Shown: positions 26,901 to 35,437, counted from the first letter of the stretch. The stretch: 64,000 bases of DNA from an uncultured Muribaculaceae bacterium (GCA_910588035.1 CAJUPY010000012.1:1-64000), one strand, 5' to 3'. Notes: generated by a model not told the origin, from the sequence alone. Made by a program: numbers and translations.

Positions 26901-27319
26901 CTACGGTCATTGCAGAAGTCATGTCGGAAATCATGAAGCGTACCGGAGACCGTTTCGACCCTGGGAAAACCGCCGGCGTGATAGTGCCATACCGTACACA
27001 GATCTCGGCAGTCCGTCGCGCATTGTCTCAAATCGGCGACCAACGTCTGATGTCTGTCTCGGTTGACACCGTCGAACGATATCAGGGAAGCCAACGCGAC
27101 TACATAATCTATGGATTCACCGTCAAGCGTCCCCGTCAGCTCTCATTCCTGACATCATCGCGTTTTGAGGAGAACGGCATGATAATCGACCGTAAACTGA
27201 ATGTCGCGATCACCCGGGCCCGCTCACACATGATATTTGTCGGAAACCGCACTCTGCTTGAGTCAGATCACCTTTTCAAATCGCTGTTTGACCGTTTCGT
27301 GGAGAATATTGAAAAATAA
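23978..27319 (+). CDS. Nuclease-helicase fusion, Dna2-like SF1 helicase with PD-(D/E)XK domain
   Basis: This 1113-residue protein joins two activities. The N-terminal half holds a PD-(D/E)XK nuclease core: GRMDMLQTDFSLLIEQKSGKG (about residues 346-366) supplies the acidic residue and ExK, and YVQLLLYQALL supplies the QxxxY motif. The C-terminal half is a superfamily 1B (Upf1/Dna2-type) helicase. It has Walker A GPPGTGKTS near 704, motif Ia TAYTNRAVDEIC, motif II VDEAS near 818, motif III GDHKQLPAV near 849, motif V ERYQGSQRDY near 1032 and motif VI AITRARS near 1077. The four-cysteine iron-sulfur cluster of Cas4/Dna2 nucleases is not seen. Likely roles are DNA repair, replication or defence. 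Its start overlaps the AsmA-like gene. Confidence 0.88.
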   Translation: MKKELAANIFSTVASLFDSDDSLRTRYSEINSEFCRLADLLTRDVSISFSGILPRVDFLIRSNSDKPGMREVAPYVHALRFRLHNLDGTDDLTLSENFSHDLTTLARWTSILLDVSIPAALSVKFPKIRQRLSGHNRHQSCRRLIVDMADEQLLSCRSDSEQMEFVKVSLNHEIAGTKYDFTYLRPSIYAGSQINIISGERENDTFYPELIVLEPDYLVDISGIAACFETYATSPDVALINKIKPETVSGAALLGNFSGELLDEAMHRKEDKPFDYREAIKSFSSRNALKIAACEDMPDDFHLLAQAQQHNIENAIRKALPHSGSFKRDLVVLEPSFFCEALGLQGRMDMLQTDFSLLIEQKSGKGENWRPPFIKPLHKEQHYVQLLLYQALLHYGFDIANGRINSFLLYSKYEQPLLKLGNSPRLLSKAMEIRNQIAAREFEYASTGFKRLTDLSPDRLNLNNVTGTLWEKFTAPQLRSLLSPLHTADEITRRYVLRFMRFIAMEHMCAKTGFNSDTSTSGFSGAWSVPHSDKKNAGDIIDNLTVDSFERDENGSITSVVLLTPENESTDDSNFRPGDIVVLYSYREGTSPDMRRSIAIRPSVTGIGGREIKLKLRQPQSSEVLLNLKSHYAIEHDYLDSATRSQYRAVYSLLTAPDRRVKLILGLREPEVDKSITLRGDYGTFNEPVLKAKQSRDIFMIIGPPGTGKTSHGLVNILIEELTEEKCSVLLTAYTNRAVDEICSQLDSHGIDYIRIGYEPGCAPQHRDHLLEHRAGKRSTINDFRNVIAETRVIVGTTQAFSASSQIFSIKQFSLAIVDEASQILEPNLLNLLCAVNNGVPAIGRFVLIGDHKQLPAVVRQPVEQSRVDDRLLDKINLTDCRRSFFERYLSLAGDQNIHMLKSQGRMHEQIATIASQMFYGNSLSAIPLPHQKERLIPTGSDTHFGSMLDNSRVSFVNVIPDPSDFCGNANNAEATVIAEVMSEIMKRTGDRFDPGKTAGVIVPYRTQISAVRRALSQIGDQRLMSVSVDTVERYQGSQRDYIIYGFTVKRPRQLSFLTSSRFEENGMIIDRKLNVAITRARSHMIFVGNRTLLESDHLFKSLFDRFVENIEK

Positions 27320-27355
27320 TCAGTGAAGAATATCCTGACTATGGCGAATTCTCAC

Positions 27356-27363
27356 TAACTTTG
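27356..27363 (+). promoter_or_regulatory. -7 box of the DUF3078 gene
   Basis: TAACTTTG is an exact -7 element 35 bases before ATG 27398, in the gap after the helicase gene. The expected TTTG partner is not clear. It suggests that 27398-29831 form a separate transcript. Confidence 0.45.
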
Positions 27364-27397
27364 TATACAAATTCACCACAGCGTTTCAATATTCGAC

Positions 27398-28750
27398 ATG
27401 ATCAGCAAACTTCATTCTTCACGTTCCTTATTAATCGCTCTTCTGACACTGTTCAGTCTGTCTGCAACGTCACAAACCGACCGCAGCCTGCTTTCACGCA
27501 CCCTTTTTGACGAAACAATCTTTGACGATTTCGAAGCTGCCGACTCCTTACTGTCAAACGACACCCTTGTCATAGACACCACCATATTCGTTGACGACAT
27601 GAGATTTCCGAAAAGATTTTTCGGAGACATGGTCTACTCGGGTGTGATCTTGAAAGACTCCGTCGATGAGTTTCACGTCAGAGGTTATGAATCCTCACCT
27701 GTGATATCATGGATCGAGCGTCAGAAATTTCTTGACAGAATAATGTCGGGCACAATACAGAGAGTGACGTTCGCAAATCCGTCAATCGTCCGCTACAACG
27801 AATCACTGCTCCCTGAACCGCCAAAAATCTATCAGGCAACCGTAGATCCGAGCAAAGCCCAGATCGAAATCACCGAAATCGGAGTAGACCGTTCAAAAGT
27901 GAAAGAGGCACCCAAAGCCGTCGAGATCGAGAAACGCAACTGGCTCAGGTCTCTTGATGCCAATCTGCAATTCTCGCAGGCCTACAATTCGCCCAACTGG
28001 TATCAAGGTGGCAACAACAATTTGAACATGATCCTGAACACGGTCTACAACGTCAAGCTGAACCAGGCATTCCACCCAAATCTGCTGTTCGACAACACCA
28101 TTCGCTACAAACTCGCGATGAACAATGCTCCTGAAGACTCATTGAGGAACTACAGCATTTCTGAAGATCTCTTCCAGATAAACTCCAACTTCGGCGTAAA
28201 GGCAGCCAAACGGTGGTACTACTCGGTTTCAATGATGTTCAAGACCCAGTTGCTCAACAACTACAAATCAAACACCAACAATCTCAAGGCGTCTTTTTTG
28301 TCTCCGGGTGAATTCAACGTCGGTCTCGGTATGACGTACAACTATGAGAACAAAAAGAAGACATTCTCGTTTCATGCCTCTGTCGCTCCGCTGTCTTACA
28401 ACATGAAGATCTGCACGAACAAAGACATTGACGAGACTCAGTTCGGCATCGAACCGGGCCACACGACCGTAAGCCAGTACGGTTCGAACGCAGAAGGAAA
28501 ACTCGAATGGAAACTGACCCACAACATCAAATACCAGTCGCGTGTTTTCGTCTTCACCGACTACACCTACATTCAAGGTGATTGGGAAAATACATTTTCA
28601 TTTGACATCAACAGATTTCTGTCTACACAACTCTACGTACATTTGCGCTATGACTCGACTACCGCACCTGTTGACGATTCAAAATGGCACAAACTGCAGT
28701 TGAAAGAGATTCTGAGCTTCGGCTTCGCCTACCGCTTCGCAACTTTCTGA
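27398..28750 (+). CDS. DUF3078 domain-containing exported protein
   Basis: The 450-residue protein has a signal peptide (SRSLLIALLTLFSLSATSQ) and a C-terminal DUF3078 region. That region starts near residue 190 (NWLRSLDANLQFSQAYNSPNW) and continues with alternating amphipathic strands (NTVYNVKLNQAF, WYYSVSMMFKTQL, FRYGFAYRF-like C-terminus). The pattern and terminal phenylalanine indicate an outer-membrane beta-barrel, a family largely restricted to Bacteroidetes. The function is unknown. The N-terminal 180 residues are not recognised and carry many Asp and Ser residues. Confidence 0.85.
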   Translation: MISKLHSSRSLLIALLTLFSLSATSQTDRSLLSRTLFDETIFDDFEAADSLLSNDTLVIDTTIFVDDMRFPKRFFGDMVYSGVILKDSVDEFHVRGYESSPVISWIERQKFLDRIMSGTIQRVTFANPSIVRYNESLLPEPPKIYQATVDPSKAQIEITEIGVDRSKVKEAPKAVEIEKRNWLRSLDANLQFSQAYNSPNWYQGGNNNLNMILNTVYNVKLNQAFHPNLLFDNTIRYKLAMNNAPEDSLRNYSISEDLFQINSNFGVKAAKRWYYSVSMMFKTQLLNNYKSNTNNLKASFLSPGEFNVGLGMTYNYENKKKTFSFHASVAPLSYNMKICTNKDIDETQFGIEPGHTTVSQYGSNAEGKLEWKLTHNIKYQSRVFVFTDYTYIQGDWENTFSFDINRFLSTQLYVHLRYDSTTAPVDDSKWHKLQLKEILSFGFAYRFATF

Positions 28751-28794
28751 CAAATTTAGAGTCTGATTAAAGTTCATCTAACACTTATATAAAA

Positions 28795-29364
28795 ATGACC
28801 GTCAAATTCCTCTCTCTTATCCTGGCACTGCTGTGTGCCGGCATATCCCATTCCCAGGCCAGAATATTCAACGGCTACTCGCTCCAGGAGGTCAAATCAC
28901 GCATAGACAACATCGGACCGTCGCCAATCGAAGGTCTGTGGCAATTTACCGGCGGAGGAGCGACAATTGCGATAGAGCGGGCCGCGGCACCTGTCAGCCC
29001 TGACGCTTTGCCTCCTTCGTTCAATATAATTCTGGTCGAGTCACCCGATGGTTCGGTCAGCCAGGGCACTCTGATCGGCACCGCAGGCCAAACGGCTCTC
29101 TCATCCAGTTTCGACTGCTATCTTTTCAAAGACCATAATAAGCCTGAGGGAGGCCGCCGACGCTTCACCATCAGACTGAATGACGAGGGACATATCTCGT
29201 TCCTTAAAGTCAAATCGGGCATTTCAGTGTCACTGAGACGCTGGATGCCCTACCTGTTCAGAATGACCGTGATAAAGCGTAATGAACGCAACGAGCAACT
29301 CGACGGTTGCATAAAGCTATATCCGGTCAATCCCTCGACATTCAACACACCGCGATATCTATGA
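28795..29364 (+). CDS. Hypothetical exported protein
   Basis: The 189-residue protein has a signal peptide (FLSLILALLCAGISHSQA) and is otherwise not recognised. The mature part begins IFNGYSLQEVKSRIDNIGPSP, followed by IEGLWQFTGGGATIAIE, a pattern of small beta-rich periplasmic proteins that bind or sense envelope components. It lies 44 bases after the DUF3078 gene and its stop overlaps the next start (ATGA). These three exported proteins therefore probably act together. Confidence 0.75.
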   Translation: MTVKFLSLILALLCAGISHSQARIFNGYSLQEVKSRIDNIGPSPIEGLWQFTGGGATIAIERAAAPVSPDALPPSFNIILVESPDGSVSQGTLIGTAGQTALSSSFDCYLFKDHNKPEGGRRRFTIRLNDEGHISFLKVKSGISVSLRRWMPYLFRMTVIKRNERNEQLDGCIKLYPVNPSTFNTPRYL

Positions 29365-29831
29365 GACTGACGACCGCAATTATTTTTGTGGTTCTGGCTG
29401 TTGCCTCCCACACCGGTCTGTCGGCTAAAAAGATAAAGACGACACGCTCAAGACTCGTGACAGAAAAAACAGCTACTGATTCATTGGCCAATACACACCA
29501 CAAAATCATGACCTGTGATTCGGCGGTGGCACTCTACGGATTTGACAAACCACTTCAATCGCTCTATGAGTCGGTGTTCGCACGCAATTTGACCGACAGC
29601 ACAATTTGTTGCGTTTACCTGACTATAGAGTATATCGACCGCAAGGAACGTCAATTACACAAGCGTCAATGTCGGGTAAAGACATTGATTCCGCCCGGTG
29701 AGACACGTTTGTTGAGATTTCCGTCTTGGGATCGGCAAAATTCATTCTATTATGAAAAGAGCCGCCGACCAAGAGTGGAGGCGACCCGTTTCAATGTCAT
29801 CTGTAATATCGATTCTGTAGAGATAGATTAG
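29361..29831 (+). CDS. Hypothetical exported protein
   Basis: The 156-residue protein starts at ATG 29361, inside the ATGA overlap with the previous stop. This puts a signal peptide (RLTTAIIFVVLAVASHTGLSA) at the N-terminus; an in-frame start at 29307 would add 18 residues and bury it. The mature part has one strand-rich domain (TICCVYLTIEYIDRKERQ, RCRVKTLIPPGETRLLRFPSW). The spacing resembles small DUF-type domains of Bacteroidetes, but no family is recognised. Its stop overlaps the convergent acyl-CoA ligase gene by four bases. Confidence 0.72.
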   Translation: MRLTTAIIFVVLAVASHTGLSAKKIKTTRSRLVTEKTATDSLANTHHKIMTCDSAVALYGFDKPLQSLYESVFARNLTDSTICCVYLTIEYIDRKERQLHKRQCRVKTLIPPGETRLLRFPSWDRQNSFYYEKSRRPRVEATRFNVICNIDSVEID

Positions 29832-31633
29832 CTATACATTGCCTCGATCTCACGAGCATAATGTAGATTTATGACCGGACGTCTGATTTTCAGTGTGTTG
29901 GTCAGTTCTCCGGCTTCCATCGTAAATTCCCTCGGAAGCAAAGTGAACTTCTTGACCTTCTCAAAATTTGCGAAACTCGATTGCAATTCATCGATTCGCT
30001 CAGCGATCATTTTCACGATATCGCTGTTTTTGACCAGATCTTCGAGCGAGTGATATTCTATTTTCTTTTTCTGGGCATATTCTTTCAAAGCCTCGAATGC
30101 AGGAATGATTATCGCAGTGACATACTTGCGTTGATCGGCGATGATCGCAACCTGCTCGATATATTTATCCTCTCCCAGACGGCTTTCGATTGCCTGGGGA
30201 GCGATATATTTTCCGTTGGATGTCTTGAAAAGATCCTTTATGCGCTCTGTCAACACCAGATTACCTTCACTATCCATTCTTCCGGCATCACCGGTACGGA
30301 ACCAGCCATCGGCCGTGAATGCGTCGCGTGTCGCTTCAGGCTTGTTGTAGTAACCGCGCATGATTGTGGGTCCCTTGACCAGAATCTCATTCTGATCACC
30401 AATCCTGACAGACAGACGTGGAAGCACAGTACCGACCGATCCGAGCTGCCAGTCTATCTCCGGATAGCAAGACACCGTAGCTGTTGTCTCGGAGAGTCCG
30501 TAACCGATGACGATATTGACACCCATTGTATGGAAAAATTCGGTGATATTGACACTCAGCGGAGCACCCGCGGTCGGGAATATGTTTCCGTTCTCAATGC
30601 CCATGACGCGCCTGACAGGTGCAAAGATACGTTTCTCATAAAACTGATATTCCTTCTCCAGAAGCCATGGCGCCCTGAGTCCACGACGTGCGTAGTCAAT
30701 GTTGCGGCGGCGTCCAACCTTGAGTGCTCTTGCAACGAGCAGACGCTTGAACCCCTTCATCTTACTCATTTTTTCTTGAATGGTGGCATAGGCTTTTTCC
30801 CAGAAACGTGGCACCGAGCACATGCAAGTCGGACGAGTCTCGCGCAATGAACGCTGAATGTCGCGCGGATCATTGTTGACATAGACCAACATGCCACGAT
30901 GCAGACAGTAGTACGTCCAGGCTTTCTCAAAGATGTGACTTAACGGCAGGAAACAGATAGAGGTGTCGTCAGGCGACAGCATGGTGAGCCGTTCGTCGTG
31001 CATCTCAAGTGCCGCATCAAAGTTTGAATGTGTCAATATGGCACCTTTAGGCTCGCCTGTCGTACCCGATGTGTAGATCAACGTCGCGATATCGTCGGGA
31101 CTCGCTGATGCGGTTCGCGCGGCCACCTCAGAGGCACACGATTCCGAAGCATGGCGTCCGAGCGACAGAAATTGGCTGAATGTCAACGTAGTCTCATCGT
31201 CAAGATCGCGTTTGACTTCATCAAATGTCACAATCTGCTTGAGCGATGAAGTCTGGCTCATAACCGCGCGTGCGATGATATATTGAGCTTCGTTTCCAAC
31301 AAATATTATCTTGGTTCTCGCATCGTCGACGATATACTTCACCTGCTCGGCACTGCTCGTAGAGTAAATCGATACAGGAACAGCACGGTTGGCATAGGCA
31401 GCGAAATCGGTGATCAGAATCTCCGGACGATTGGCTGAGAAAACCGCAATCATCTCTTGTGTCCCGATGCCGAGTGTCTCAAGGGCACAAGCGGCTTCAC
31501 CGACCTCTGTTTTTACTTGATTCCAGGTAGTCGCGACCCACTTTCCGTCAGATCCCGACTTATAGCGGTATGCCTCTCGGCATCCATCGCTCGATACCCT
31601 TACGTCAACTAATTTCGTGAGCGTATTCTGCAT
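29828..31633 (-). CDS. Long-chain-fatty-acid-CoA ligase (AMP-binding)
   Basis: This 601-residue enzyme activates fatty acids with ATP to acyl-AMP and then acyl-CoA. ANL superfamily motifs are present: P-loop IYTSGTTGEPKGAI (about residue 180), IGYGLSETT near 375 and TGDAGRMDSEGN near 450. A C-terminal catalytic lysine region is at the end. ATG 31633 (MQNTLTKLVDV) is chosen because a promoter -7 box (31663-31670) lies between it and the longer in-frame Met at 31684. It stands alone on its transcript and converges with 29361-29831. Chain-length specificity cannot be read from the sequence. Confidence 0.93.
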   Translation of the reverse strand: MQNTLTKLVDVRVSSDGCREAYRYKSGSDGKWVATTWNQVKTEVGEAACALETLGIGTQEMIAVFSANRPEILITDFAAYANRAVPVSIYSTSSAEQVKYIVDDARTKIIFVGNEAQYIIARAVMSQTSSLKQIVTFDEVKRDLDDETTLTFSQFLSLGRHASESCASEVAARTASASPDDIATLIYTSGTTGEPKGAILTHSNFDAALEMHDERLTMLSPDDTSICFLPLSHIFEKAWTYYCLHRGMLVYVNNDPRDIQRSLRETRPTCMCSVPRFWEKAYATIQEKMSKMKGFKRLLVARALKVGRRRNIDYARRGLRAPWLLEKEYQFYEKRIFAPVRRVMGIENGNIFPTAGAPLSVNITEFFHTMGVNIVIGYGLSETTATVSCYPEIDWQLGSVGTVLPRLSVRIGDQNEILVKGPTIMRGYYNKPEATRDAFTADGWFRTGDAGRMDSEGNLVLTERIKDLFKTSNGKYIAPQAIESRLGEDKYIEQVAIIADQRKYVTAIIIPAFEALKEYAQKKKIEYHSLEDLVKNSDIVKMIAERIDELQSSFANFEKVKKFTLLPREFTMEAGELTNTLKIRRPVINLHYAREIEAMYS

Positions 31634-31662
31634 AAATATATATATTTCGATTAAATCGTTTG

Positions 31663-31670
31663 CAAAGTTA
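31663..31670 (-). promoter_or_regulatory. -7 box of the acyl-CoA ligase gene
   Basis: TAACTTTG on the minus strand, 30 bases before ATG 31633. It overlaps the codons of a longer reading frame and therefore argues for the shorter start. A matching TTTG element is not seen. Confidence 0.5.
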
Positions 31671-31743
31671 CGAACTTCTTTCAATTTAATAACGTTTAAA
31701 CGACACGAATTGACGTACCATTAACAATCATTACCAATTGAAA

Positions 31744-31774
31744 GAGACCGTTGCCGGCATTCGGCAACGGTCTC
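31744..31774 (-). terminator. Terminator after pnp
   Basis: A perfect 13-base inverted repeat (GAGACCGTTGCCG at 31744-31756, CGGCAACGGTCTC at 31762-31774) with a five-base loop lies 36 bases beyond the pnp stop. In the direction of pnp transcription it is followed by TTTC. It is the strongest hairpin in the window. Confidence 0.8.
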
Positions 31775-31809
31775 AACAATCAGTTTATGAAGTGACTTTA
31801 CAGTCTCGG

Positions 31810-34062
31810 TCAATCTTTTTTCTCTTCGCGACGAGGTCCGCGGTCGCCACGGTCGCGACGGGGTCCGCGATCACCGCGGTCACGGTTTCCGCCTTCACGA
31901 CGGGGTCCGCGGTTTCCACCCTCGCGCGGTTGACGCTCGCGTTCAACATAGCCTTCCGGCTTGGGCTGAAGAGCACGCATAGACAAACGGTATTTACCGG
32001 TTTTCTTGTCAATTTCAAGAAGTTTCACCTCGACCACATCTCCTTCTTTGATTCCCGATGCTTCCATGTCAGGAATGCGGTTCCATGAAATTTCGGAGAT
32101 ATGGAGCAGTCCTTCACGATGAGGCATGAACTCGACAAATGCTCCGAACTCGAGAATCGACTTCACGGGGCCAGTGTAAACTTTGCCTTCCTCGGGAAGT
32201 TCCACAATTGCGTTGATCATAGCCATAGCCTTGTCGATTGACTCCTTGTTGGCTGCGGCAACCTCGATATAGCCACCTTCGGGAATCTCGTCGATCGATA
32301 CGGTCGCACCACTCTCTTCCTGAATTCCCTGGATAATTTTTCCGCCCGGGCCAATGACAGCACCGATGAGATCTTTCGGAATGAGCATGGTGACGATGCG
32401 GGGAACGTGGGGTTTGTAATCCTCGCGCGGCGCGGGAATCGTCTGATCGATGATGTCAAGAATGTGAAGACGGCCTTCACGTGCCTGGTTGAGGGCTTTC
32501 TCAAGAATCTCATATGACAGACCGTCACATTTGATGTCCATTTGAGTTGCGGTGATTCCCTGGCGTGTACCGGTCACCTTGAAGTCCATGTCTCCGAGGT
32601 GGTCCTCATCGCCGAGAATGTCTGAGAGAATCGCATATTTTTCACCGTCTGAGATAAGACCCATCGCGATACCGCTGACAGGGCGTTTCATCTTGACACC
32701 GGCGTCAAGCAGCGAAAGTGTTCCTGCACAAACGGTAGCCATCGATGAAGAACCGTTTGACTCGAGAATATCGCTGACAATTCGGCAGACATAGGGGAAA
32801 TCATCGGGGAACATGCGTTTGAGCGCACGGTGGGCAAGGTTTCCGTGACCGATCTCACGGCGGCCGACACCACGAACGGGTTTAGCCTCTCCGGTAGAGA
32901 AGGGGGGGAAGTTATAGTGGAGAAGGAAGCGTTCGCGACCCTGGTTGAGAACATCGTCAAGAATTTTCTCATCGAGTTTGGTTCCGAGGGTTACAGTTGC
33001 GAGCGACTGAGTCTCTCCACGTGTGAAAACTGCAGATCCGTGAGGTCCGGGCAGATAATCCACCTCACACCAGATAGGACGGATCTCAGTCGTCTTGCGG
33101 CCGTCGAGACGTATGCCTTCGTCAAGAACACAACGGCGCATGGCCTCTTTCTCCACATCGTGGTAGTAGCGTTTTACAAGGGGGGTCTTCTCGTCACGCT
33201 CTTCTTCCGGCAGTGAGTCGATATATTCCTGGCAAACGGCCTCAAAAGAATCAATGCGCCAGTGTTTGTCGGCAGAACCGGCCTTGGCGATCGCATATAC
33301 TTTGTCGTAGCATTTGTCGTGAACATCTTTGCGAAGTTCCTCATCGTTCACTTCGTGGCAATACTCACGTTTCACGGTCGAACCGACTTCCTGTGCGAGT
33401 TCTTCCTGTGCCTTGCACATCTGCTTGATAGCTTCGTGTGCGGTCTTGAGAGCCTCAAGCAAATCTGTTTCAGAGCACTCGTTCATCTCACCTTCGACCA
33501 TCATGATGTTGTCGTAGGTAGCTCCGACCATCAGTTCCATGTCGGCTTTCTCAAGCTGCTCAAAAGTCGGATCGATCACGAACTCACCGTCAATGCGTGC
33601 GACACGCACTTCAGAGATCGGTCCGTTGAAAGGTATATCGCTGACGGCGATAGCTGCAGAGGCAGCAAGTCCGGCAAGCGCATCAGGCATGTCGACACCA
33701 TCGCTCGAATACATTGTGATGTTTACAAACGTGTCGGCATGGTAATTGTCAGGGAAAAGCGGGCGAAGAACGCGGTCAACGAGGCGTGATGTCAGAATTT
33801 CATAGTCAGAGGCGCGTCCCTCTCGTTTGAGGAATCCTCCGGGAAAACGTCCGGCAGAAGAGAATTTTTCTTTGTATTCAACAGTGAGGGGCATGAAATC
33901 TACTCCTTCTCCGGCCTCTTTTGCAGAGACAACAGTCGCAAGAAGCATCGTGCCGCCCATGCGAACTTCAACAGCTCCATCGGCTTGCTTGGCGAGCTTT
34001 CCGGTTTCGATCGTGATCTCGCGACCGTCGGCAAGCGTGATGGTTTTTTTGATTGGATTCAT
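31810..34062 (-). CDS. pnp: Polyribonucleotide nucleotidyltransferase (PNPase)
   Basis: PNPase degrades RNA 3' to 5' with phosphate and can also add tails. The 750-residue protein has two RNase PH domains separated by a helical linker. A KH domain (KDLIGAVIGPGGKIIQGIQE, near residue 560) and an S1 domain (YTGPVKSILEFGAFVEFMPHREG, near 640) follow. The last 40 or so residues form an Arg/Gly/Asp-rich tail with repeated GPRR and DRGDRG units, absent from the E. coli enzyme. It has its own promoter and terminator. Confidence 0.98.
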   Translation of the reverse strand: MNPIKKTITLADGREITIETGKLAKQADGAVEVRMGGTMLLATVVSAKEAGEGVDFMPLTVEYKEKFSSAGRFPGGFLKREGRASDYEILTSRLVDRVLRPLFPDNYHADTFVNITMYSSDGVDMPDALAGLAASAAIAVSDIPFNGPISEVRVARIDGEFVIDPTFEQLEKADMELMVGATYDNIMMVEGEMNECSETDLLEALKTAHEAIKQMCKAQEELAQEVGSTVKREYCHEVNDEELRKDVHDKCYDKVYAIAKAGSADKHWRIDSFEAVCQEYIDSLPEEERDEKTPLVKRYYHDVEKEAMRRCVLDEGIRLDGRKTTEIRPIWCEVDYLPGPHGSAVFTRGETQSLATVTLGTKLDEKILDDVLNQGRERFLLHYNFPPFSTGEAKPVRGVGRREIGHGNLAHRALKRMFPDDFPYVCRIVSDILESNGSSSMATVCAGTLSLLDAGVKMKRPVSGIAMGLISDGEKYAILSDILGDEDHLGDMDFKVTGTRQGITATQMDIKCDGLSYEILEKALNQAREGRLHILDIIDQTIPAPREDYKPHVPRIVTMLIPKDLIGAVIGPGGKIIQGIQEESGATVSIDEIPEGGYIEVAAANKESIDKAMAMINAIVELPEEGKVYTGPVKSILEFGAFVEFMPHREGLLHISEISWNRIPDMEASGIKEGDVVEVKLLEIDKKTGKYRLSMRALQPKPEGYVERERQPREGGNRGPRREGGNRDRGDRGPRRDRGDRGPRREEKKD

Positions 34063-34105
34063 AAAATTTTATTGATCAGTGTTTCTTATACTTCTTTAAA
34101 TCGTG

Positions 34106-34137
34106 CAAAGATACGAAAATTTCGTCCAATTAACAAA
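34106..34137 (-). promoter_or_regulatory. Promoter of pnp
   Basis: TTTG (34134-34137) and TATCTTTG (34106-34113) on the minus strand with 20 bases between, an exact consensus match. The leader before ATG 34062 would be about 40 bases. Confidence 0.75.
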
Positions 34138-34174
34138 ATTAATTATAGAAGCACCTTGGTTTGGTATAAAAAAT

Positions 34175-34210
34175 CAGCGGAACACCACCCCTGGGGGCGA
34201 CATTCCGCTG
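34175..34210 (-). terminator. Terminator after the first OmpA gene
   Basis: An eight-base stem (CAGCGGAA at 34175-34182, TTCCGCTG at 34203-34210) encloses an inner CCCC/GGGG-rich stem. In the direction of ompA transcription it is followed by ATTTTTTATA, a proper T-run. It begins 20 bases after the stop at 34231. Confidence 0.85.
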
Positions 34211-34230
34211 AGAAATAATTTAAACCGATG

Positions 34231-35400
34231 TTATTTAGGCTGAACGGTGCAGACTGCGACACGGTTCCAGGTAGGAACGCTGAAGAGGTCACCTACACCC
34301 ATACCTTTGGTTGTGATGCGGCTTGCGTCAACCTTGTAGGTCTTGACAAGTGCGTTTTTGACAACTTCGGCACGACGGTCAGAAAGACGCTGGTTGAATG
34401 CTTTCGAGCCTTCGGGAGAAGCATAACCTTTGATCTCGACTGTAGAACCTTCGTTTTCTTCGAGGCATTTAGAAACAAGCTCGAGGTTGGGTTTCTGATT
34501 AGCCTGAATGTAGCTTGAGCCTTGACGGAAGAAGATGTAACGAACGTTGTTGAGGTTGTTGTTTACTTCTTTCACAACCGGCGGACGACGGTTGCAAGCG
34601 TCGAGCTCAGCCTGCAGGTTGTTGATCTTGTTCTGAAGAGCGGCGTTGTTTGCGTTGCAGTTCTCGAGATCGTTGCGGAGTGAGTTGATCTGATTGTTCA
34701 GACCGTCAATCTCTTCCTGATCATAGAGACGGGCGATGACAAACGAATGAGTGCCGTTTGAGTTGCCGAAGTGATATGTGAGACCTGCCATGAGTTCAAC
34801 GGCTGCATGATTGGCGTCATATTGTGCGCTGTAGCTGTCGATGTTGCTGGCGAAGTATTTGGGAGACGCACCCATGTTCCAGAGAATCGCGGGCTTGACA
34901 TTGATTGTCCATGCCTTAGATTCACCAAGGTTGAAGTTGAAGTTAAGACCAACTTTGTTGCCCCATGAGTTACCGTCCCAGAGAGCTTCCTGATTGTAGC
35001 TGTGGATCCAGCCTGTTCCGGCGATGAGCTCCATTTCGAAAGTACGCGGTGTGCCTTTGTATCCGCCAAATGCGTTCATCAGGTTGATTGCACCATAAAC
35101 GCCTACATACTGGTGGTCGATTGCGTTCCATGATTTGGGACCAGAGAACCAGCTTGAGGTGTTTACAGACCATTCGCCTTCAACACCAAGGCCGAATGTC
35201 GGGGTCAGTTGTTTCTGAAGATTCAGACCAAATGCGCCACGGGCATCACCGAAAAATGCGTGATGAGTCATCGGGGTTACCATTCCGCCTTTGACGCCGA
35301 GCGACCAATTGTCGGTAAATTTGCTACCTTCAACGGTAACCTGTGCCTGCGATGCCATAACCGACATTGCGAGCGCAGCTGTTAAAATAACCTTTTTCAT
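34231..35400 (-). CDS. OmpA family outer-membrane protein (copy 1)
   Basis: This 389-residue protein is the Bacteroidales OmpA type. It has a signal peptide (VILTAALAMSVMASQA) and an N-terminal eight-strand beta-barrel with aromatic strand ends. A short coiled coil rich in Asn and Leu (about residues 233-268) precedes a peptidoglycan-binding OmpA domain. That domain carries YASPEGSKAFNQRLSDRRAE and ends with NRVAVCTVQPK. It anchors the outer membrane to the cell wall. The gene has its own strong promoter and terminator. A close paralogue lies 208 bases upstream, so this is a tandem duplication. Confidence 0.95.
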   Translation of the reverse strand: MKKVILTAALAMSVMASQAQVTVEGSKFTDNWSLGVKGGMVTPMTHHAFFGDARGAFGLNLQKQLTPTFGLGVEGEWSVNTSSWFSGPKSWNAIDHQYVGVYGAINLMNAFGGYKGTPRTFEMELIAGTGWIHSYNQEALWDGNSWGNKVGLNFNFNLGESKAWTINVKPAILWNMGASPKYFASNIDSYSAQYDANHAAVELMAGLTYHFGNSNGTHSFVIARLYDQEEIDGLNNQINSLRNDLENCNANNAALQNKINNLQAELDACNRRPPVVKEVNNNLNNVRYIFFRQGSSYIQANQKPNLELVSKCLEENEGSTVEIKGYASPEGSKAFNQRLSDRRAEVVKNALVKTYKVDASRITTKGMGVGDLFSVPTWNRVAVCTVQPK

Positions 35401-35437
35401 TATAATATAATTTGGGTAAATAGTTGAATTTAATACG

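Noticed and set aside
29981..30850. 289-codon frame on the plus strand
   Set aside because: It is a shadow of the acyl-CoA ligase gene, whose ANL motifs are intact.
31820..31940. Short repeated units that at first resemble a tandem or CRISPR-like array
   Set aside because: They encode the Arg/Gly/Asp-rich tail of PNPase in frame; there are no equal spacers.
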